A DNA stretch of 64,000 nt. Source: Marinococcus halotolerans DSM 16375 (GTDB taxonomy: Bacteria; Bacillota; Bacilli; Bacillales; Marinococcaceae). This document shows, piece by piece, positions 60,606 to 64,000 of this stretch. A program made the position numbers and the translations under genes. Below the pieces are notes generated by a model, which worked only from the letters and a program-made list of their open reading frames with translations, searched no databases and was not told the DNA's origin. The stretch lies in contig NZ_ATVM01000005.1 of the NCBI RefSeq assembly GCF_000420725.1, forward strand, positions 62,001 to 126,000. Direction: 5' to 3'. Position 1 is the stretch's first letter. Each line of letters begins with the position of its first letter.

Positions 60606-60890
60606 ATGTTGAAATTAGACCTGCAGTTCTTTGCTCAGAAAAAAGGGGTAGGTAGTACAAAAAACGGTCGTGACTCCATTTCCAAGCGTTTGGGTACCAA
60701 ACGCGCCGATGGCCAGCACGTAACCGGTGGTTCTATCCTCGTCCGCCAGCGCGGTTCGAAAATTTTCCCTGGCAACAATGTCGGTAAAGGTGGAGATGAC
60801 ACTCTTTTCTCCAAAATCGACGGCGTTGTGAAATTTGAGCGTGTCGGGAAAAAACGTAAACGCGTGAGCGTTTATGCAAAAGAAGCGTAA
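60606..60890 (+). CDS. rpmA: 50S ribosomal protein L27 (with cleavable N-terminal extension)
   Basis: The 94-residue protein reaches the peptidyl-transferase centre. The N-terminus [21 protein letters not shown] contains the Prp cleavage motif FFA, after which the mature N-terminus would begin QKKG. The ATG at 60606 is 6 bases after AGGAGGTGA and matches B. subtilis L27; an in-frame ATG at 60600 is too close to that site. spo0B and obg, next in B. subtilis, are absent; a perfect terminator follows. Confidence 0.97.
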   Translation: MLKLDLQFFAQKKGVGSTKNGRDSISKRLGTKRADGQHVTGGSILVRQRGSKIFPGNNVGKGGDDTLFSKIDGVVKFERVGKKRKRVSVYAKEA

Positions 60891-60897
60891 GACCCGC

Positions 60898-60938
60898 ATC
60901 CGTTTAAACAGATATTTTCTGTTTAAACGGATTTTTTT
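60898..60938 (+). terminator. Terminator after rpmA
   Basis: ATCCGTTTAAACAGA pairs perfectly with TCTGTTTAAACGGAT around 5 bases, followed by TTTTTT. Confidence 0.95.
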
Positions 60939-60957
60939 ATTGAAGGGGGCAAAAAAA

Positions 60958-61698
60958 ATGAAGGTAACAATTATTGGTTTTTGGCACGCATTTCCGGAAG
61001 CAGGGGAAGCAGCTTCCGGTTATCTGCTTGAAGAAGATGGCTTTGAGCTGCTGCTCGACTGTGGAAGCGGAGTGATTTCTCAGCTGCAGCATTACACAGA
61101 GCTCAGCAGCATCGACGCCGTACTGCTGTCTCATTATCATCAGGATCATGTGGGTGATTTCGGAGCTCTTCAGTACTACCGGCTGCTTGAACCTGTCCTT
61201 TGGCCAAAAAAGCAGCACGAGATGGCCGTCTATGCGCATCGGGAGGATGAAGAAGGCTTTCAGCGCCTGTTTTATAAAGAAGCAGTACAGCCGACAGAAT
61301 ACCGGGCGGAGGAGCCGTTTACCGCCGGTCCCTTTACCATTACACCAGTTCCGGTAAAGCATGCTGTGCCCTGCTTCGGATTCCGGATTGAGACCGCCGC
61401 GGGCAGCATGTTCTTTACCGCGGACACCTCATATATACCAGAGCTTGAGCAGGACGCCGCACATGTGGATGTGCTTTTGGCAGAATCCAGCTTTTATGCT
61501 GGTCAGGACGGCTCCTTTGCCGGACATATGAATGCTGAAGAAGCAGCGAGGCTTGCCAAAGGAGCTGAAGCAGGAAAATTAATATTAACTCACCTGCCTC
61601 ATTTCGGAGAGCATGCACAGCTGCAGAGGGAAGCAGAAAACATATTTTCCGGTCCTGTGGAGCTTGCAGCAGGAGGGCTTAAAATAAATATCGACTGA
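60958..61698 (+). CDS. MBL-fold metallo-hydrolase (YhfI-like)
   Basis: The 246-residue protein is a metallo-beta-lactamase-fold hydrolase of the RNase Z/YhfI group. The metal motif is LSHYHQDHVGD, with later histidines in VPVKHAVPCFGF, the DTSYIPE aspartate and LILTHLPHFG. It is close to B. subtilis YhfI in MKVTIIGFWHAFPEAGEAASGYLL and ESSFYAGQDGSFAGHMN. Its substrate is unknown. ATG 60958 follows GAAGGGGGC. In B. subtilis yhfI is far from rpmA, so this junction is a rearrangement. Confidence 0.85.
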   Translation: MKVTIIGFWHAFPEAGEAASGYLLEEDGFELLLDCGSGVISQLQHYTELSSIDAVLLSHYHQDHVGDFGALQYYRLLEPVLWPKKQHEMAVYAHREDEEGFQRLFYKEAVQPTEYRAEEPFTAGPFTITPVPVKHAVPCFGFRIETAAGSMFFTADTSYIPELEQDAAHVDVLLAESSFYAGQDGSFAGHMNAEEAARLAKGAEAGKLILTHLPHFGEHAQLQREAENIFSGPVELAAGGLKINID

Positions 61699-61705
61699 GA
61701 CAATC

Positions 61706-61734
61706 AATCATTTCTTTCGGGAAATGATTTTTTT
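61706..61734 (+). terminator. Terminator after the yhfI-like gene
   Basis: AATCATTTC pairs with GAAATGATT around 6 bases, followed by TTTTT. Confidence 0.88.
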
Positions 61735-61764
61735 CGTTTACATGAGAGCGGTATCGCATGGGCC

Positions 61765-61818
61765 TTTACATATTCTTAACACTTAAACTACTTTCTCTTA
61801 ACAATTAAGTCCTATACT
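61765..61818 (+). promoter_or_regulatory. PhoP-box array and promoter of the pst operon
   Basis: TT(A/T/C)ACA half-sites lie at 61765 (TTTACA), 61776 (TTAACA) and 61798 (TTAACA). Starts are 11 and 22 bp apart, so all fall on one 11-bp register; the 61787 position is degenerate (ACTACT). A TATACT -10 box at 61813-61818 follows without a good -35. This is the arrangement of PhoP-activated promoters in Bacillus. Confidence 0.8.
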
Positions 61819-61883
61819 AAGCATTGGGAGCAAAAAGAGTTGCTTTGCCTCGATTACATAAACAAAAAGAGGAGGAAGTTGGT

Positions 61884-62915
61884 TTGAACTTTAAAAAGGT
61901 ATGGATGGTTCCAACATTCGCTACGCTGGCAGTATTTGCATCCGCATGTGGAGGCGGGGGAGAAGAAAGTTCCGGTAGTGGTTCTGAGGAAAGTTCGGGA
62001 AGCGGCTCCGGTTCGGAAGAAAGCTCTGGTTCGGAAGAAAGCTCCGGTGAGGAAGGAAACGGAGGCTCTGGCGACATTGCTATCGATGGCTCTTCCACGG
62101 TCTTTCCAATTATGGAAGCCGTATCTGAAGAATTTCAACAGGAGCATGGAAACATCGAAGCACCTGTAGGCGTATCAGGTTCCGGAGGAGGATTTGAACG
62201 CTTTATTGCCGGCGAGACGGATTTAAGTAACGCTTCGCGCCCTATCGAACAGGAAGAAGAAGATGCGCTCGAAGAGGCAGGCATTGAATATACTGAGCTG
62301 GAATTAGCCTATGATGGACTTACTGTAGCTGTGAATCCAGAAAATGACTTTGTAGATAATCTTACCTTTGAAGAACTGTCACAAATTTTCGCTGACGGAA
62401 GTGATGCTCAAAATTGGTCGGATATTCGCGACAGCTGGCCAGACGAGCCAATTGATATTTATGCTCCGGGTACAGATTCCGGCACGTATGATTTCTTCAG
62501 TGAAGAAGTGCTTGAAGAAGGCGACGTTTCTCGTGAAGCCCAGCTTTCCGAAGATGACAACGTGTTGGTAAATGGTGTAGCAGGCAGTCAGAATGCTATT
62601 GGGTTCTTTGGCTATGCATACTATGCAGAAAACCAGGATTCTCTGAAAGCAGTGCCTATCGTGCCGCAAGAGGGTGGAGATGAAGGTATTGAGCCTAGCC
62701 AGGAAACAATCAACGATCAGTCATATCCTCTTTCTCGTCCGTTGTTTACGTATGTGAAAAATGAATCCCTGCAGGAAAATGAAGACGTTGTTGAATATGT
62801 GCGCTTTTTAAATGACAATGCAGGGGATCTCGCAGAAGAAGTAGGATATGTGGCAGCACCGGAAGAGGTTTATGAAGAAAATACGCAAAAAATTGATGAA
62901 GTTGTTAACGAATAG
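61884..62915 (+). CDS. pstS: Phosphate ABC transporter substrate-binding lipoprotein PstS
   Basis: The 343-residue lipoprotein captures phosphate outside the membrane. The signal peptide ends in lipobox FASAC (Cys22). Residues 23-63 form a low-complexity acidic Gly/Ser/Glu linker with repeated SEESSG units. The PBP domain has the phosphate-binding IDGSSTVFPI, VSGSGGGFERF, and TDSGTYDFF. The start is TTG 61884, 8 bases after AGAGGAGG; the longer frame from 61824 would begin at the transcription start and lacks a signal peptide at its N-terminus. A PhoP array lies upstream. Confidence 0.95.
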   Translation: MNFKKVWMVPTFATLAVFASACGGGGEESSGSGSEESSGSGSGSEESSGSEESSGEEGNGGSGDIAIDGSSTVFPIMEAVSEEFQQEHGNIEAPVGVSGSGGGFERFIAGETDLSNASRPIEQEEEDALEEAGIEYTELELAYDGLTVAVNPENDFVDNLTFEELSQIFADGSDAQNWSDIRDSWPDEPIDIYAPGTDSGTYDFFSEEVLEEGDVSREAQLSEDDNVLVNGVAGSQNAIGFFGYAYYAENQDSLKAVPIVPQEGGDEGIEPSQETINDQSYPLSRPLFTYVKNESLQENEDVVEYVRFLNDNAGDLAEEVGYVAAPEEVYEENTQKIDEVVNE

Positions 62916-62932
62916 AAGGATTTGGTACGGAG

Positions 62933-62963
62933 AAGCGAGGGAGCATACACTCCCTTGCTTTTG
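62933..62963 (+). terminator. Hairpin between pstS and pstC (attenuator)
   Basis: AAGCGAGGGAG pairs with CTCCCTTGCTT (one mismatch) around 6 bases, followed by a short TTTTG. Partial termination would make PstS more abundant than the permease. Confidence 0.6.
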
Positions 62964-63006
62964 TCCTTGCTTTTAAGGGATTATCTGTTAAGGGGATGTG
63001 CAGAGA

Positions 63007-63945
63007 ATGGAAGATCGTTCAAAACTCTCGGTTAGTGAACGAATCGAACAAAGAACAAAGGGTTCGGGTTCATCGAGTTTTATGGAAAAGTTAATGCCGG
63101 TTGTTTTTTTCACTTGTGCTTTAATATCTATTCTTACTACGGTCGGTATCGTTTTTACTCTTTTATTTGAAACAGTGACGTTTTTCAGCAACGTTCCGTT
63201 TGCCGATTTTTTTGCTTCTACAGAGTGGTATCCGTTTTTTTCCGATCCGCAGTACGGCATTTGGCCTCTGGTGAACGGAACACTGATGATAGCGGGAATC
63301 GCTATGCTGGTAGCCGTGCCTTTTGGTCTGGGAGCAGCCATTTATTTGAGTGAATATGCATCCGAAAAGGTTCGTAAAACAGTAAAGCCTATTCTTGAGG
63401 TATTGGCAGGCATACCGACGATCGTGTATGGCTTTTTTGCCCTCACGTTTGTTACACCAATTCTGCGCTCCATTATACCTGGGATGGACATTTATAATGC
63501 ATTGAGTCCGGGGATTGTAGTAGGTGTAATGATTATTCCGATGATTGCAAGTCTATCAGAAGATGCAATGAGCTCTGTGCCGAATTCGATCCGCCAGGGT
63601 GCTTTTGCTTTAGGGGCCACCCGGATGGAAGTGACTGTAAAAGTAGTGATGCCCGCAGCATTATCAGGTATTGTTGCTTCTTTTGTTCTGGGAATATCCC
63701 GAGCTATAGGGGAAACAATGATCGTAACGGTGGCCGGTGGGGCAAGTCCTACAATGACAGTGGACCCCACAGGAGCCGTGCAGACGATGACTGCATACAT
63801 TGTGCAGGTGACTCAGGGCGACGCAGGTTATGGCACACCAATTTATTACAGTATCTATGCTGTCGGTATGACATTGTTCGTCTTCACGTTGGCTATGAAT
63901 CTGATGGCCCACTACATTTCTCGACGTTTCCGGGAGGATTACTAA
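63007..63945 (+). CDS. pstC: Phosphate ABC transporter permease PstC
   Basis: The 312-residue permease forms the membrane channel with PstA. After a charged cytosolic N-terminus come six helices (first at about 30-55). The EAA loop that contacts the ATPase PstB reads GAFALGATRMEVTVKVVMPAALSGI, and GIPTIVYGFFALTF is typical of PstC. ATG 63007 is 10 bases after AAGGGGA; a GTG three codons earlier almost touches that site. The stop is directly followed by the next start. Confidence 0.94.
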   Translation: MEDRSKLSVSERIEQRTKGSGSSSFMEKLMPVVFFTCALISILTTVGIVFTLLFETVTFFSNVPFADFFASTEWYPFFSDPQYGIWPLVNGTLMIAGIAMLVAVPFGLGAAIYLSEYASEKVRKTVKPILEVLAGIPTIVYGFFALTFVTPILRSIIPGMDIYNALSPGIVVGVMIIPMIASLSEDAMSSVPNSIRQGAFALGATRMEVTVKVVMPAALSGIVASFVLGISRAIGETMIVTVAGGASPTMTVDPTGAVQTMTAYIVQVTQGDAGYGTPIYYSIYAVGMTLFVFTLAMNLMAHYISRRFREDY

Positions 63946-64000
63946 ATGAAATTTGCAAATACGACAGTGCCACAGGAAGTGCAGAACGAAAATGCTCAAC
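63946..64000 (+). CDS. pstA: Phosphate ABC transporter permease PstA, N-terminal fragment (partial)
   Basis: An ATG immediately after the pstC stop, behind GGGAGG, opens a frame running off the window (18 codons: MKFANTTVPQEVQ...). No domain is visible yet. The pstS-C-A-B order of Firmicutes makes PstA the likely product; this is inferred from context only. Confidence 0.6.
   Translation, partial: MKFANTTVPQEVQNENAQ

Noticed and set aside
61824-61883. Longer PstS start at 61824
   Set aside because: It would coincide with the inferred transcription start, lacks a ribosome site and would bury the lipoprotein signal peptide.

Overview
The window is a stretch of conserved core chromosome from a low-GC Gram-positive bacterium of the Bacillaceae. 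Gene content and order match the Bacillus subtilis trmH/pheST to minCD/rplU/rpmA arc. Many proteins are visibly acidic (trigger factor, the MreC tail, the PstS linker, the SdhB N-terminus). That is typical of halophilic or alkaliphilic relatives such as the Alkalicoccus/Salisediminibacterium group; this genus-level suggestion is inference. I saw no rRNA, insertion sequence, prophage, CRISPR array or pseudogene. All genes but one (yslB) lie on the + strand.

Layout: (1) 1-9.6 kb: end of a TrmH/SpoU methylase gene, a phenylalanine T-box, pheST, zapA, cvpA, polX, mutS2 and a DUF350 membrane gene. (2) 9.8-14.7 kb: a FadR-like TetR regulator, trxA, uvrC, convergent yslB, and a Ktr/Trk potassium channel subunit. 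(3) 14.7-20.6 kb: sdhCAB with a strong promoter, a candidate cre box and a long leader, then ptsHI with two tandem promoters and a candidate cre box. (4) 20.8-23.8 kb: murI-rph-rdgB-yfcE-like and tRNA-Arg(UCU). (5) 24.1-33.5 kb: ilvE, then a leucine T-box and ilvBNC-leuABCD. (6) 33.6-40.8 kb: ysoA-like TPR gene, tig, clpX, lonA, engB. (7) 41-47.4 kb: hemAXCDB and a separately promoted hemL. (8) 47.5-53.3 kb: a valine T-box, valS, folC, comC, radC. (9) 53.4-60.9 kb: mreBCD, minCD, a small unrecognised gene, rng, and rplU-prp-rpmA. (10) 60.9-64 kb: a yhfI-like metallo-hydrolase and the start of a phosphate-regulated pst operon (pstS, pstC, start of pstA).

The genes serve house-keeping roles: translation (pheST, valS, L21/L27), branched-chain amino acid and haem synthesis, respiration, sugar transport, protein quality control, DNA repair, and cell shape and division. 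Regulation is readable from the DNA: three T-box leaders whose specifier codons (TTC, CTC, GTC) match the operons, an array of PhoP half-sites before pstS, cre-like boxes, and about twenty factor-independent terminators.

The most striking whole-window pattern is an absence. At each place where the B. subtilis arrangement carries sporulation genes (gerE, gerM, lonB, spoVID/ysxE, spoIIB, spoIVFA/FB, spo0B), the flanking house-keeping genes are here joined directly or by something else. This suggests an asporogenous lineage. At the spoIVF position sits an apparently independent 57-codon gene with its own promoter and terminator. It is followed by an RNase G/E family protein that keeps both catalytic aspartates but lacks the zinc-link cysteines. 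I found no clear candidate for a large undescribed multi-gene system; the small gene, the altered RNase G and the structured leaders are the best leads.
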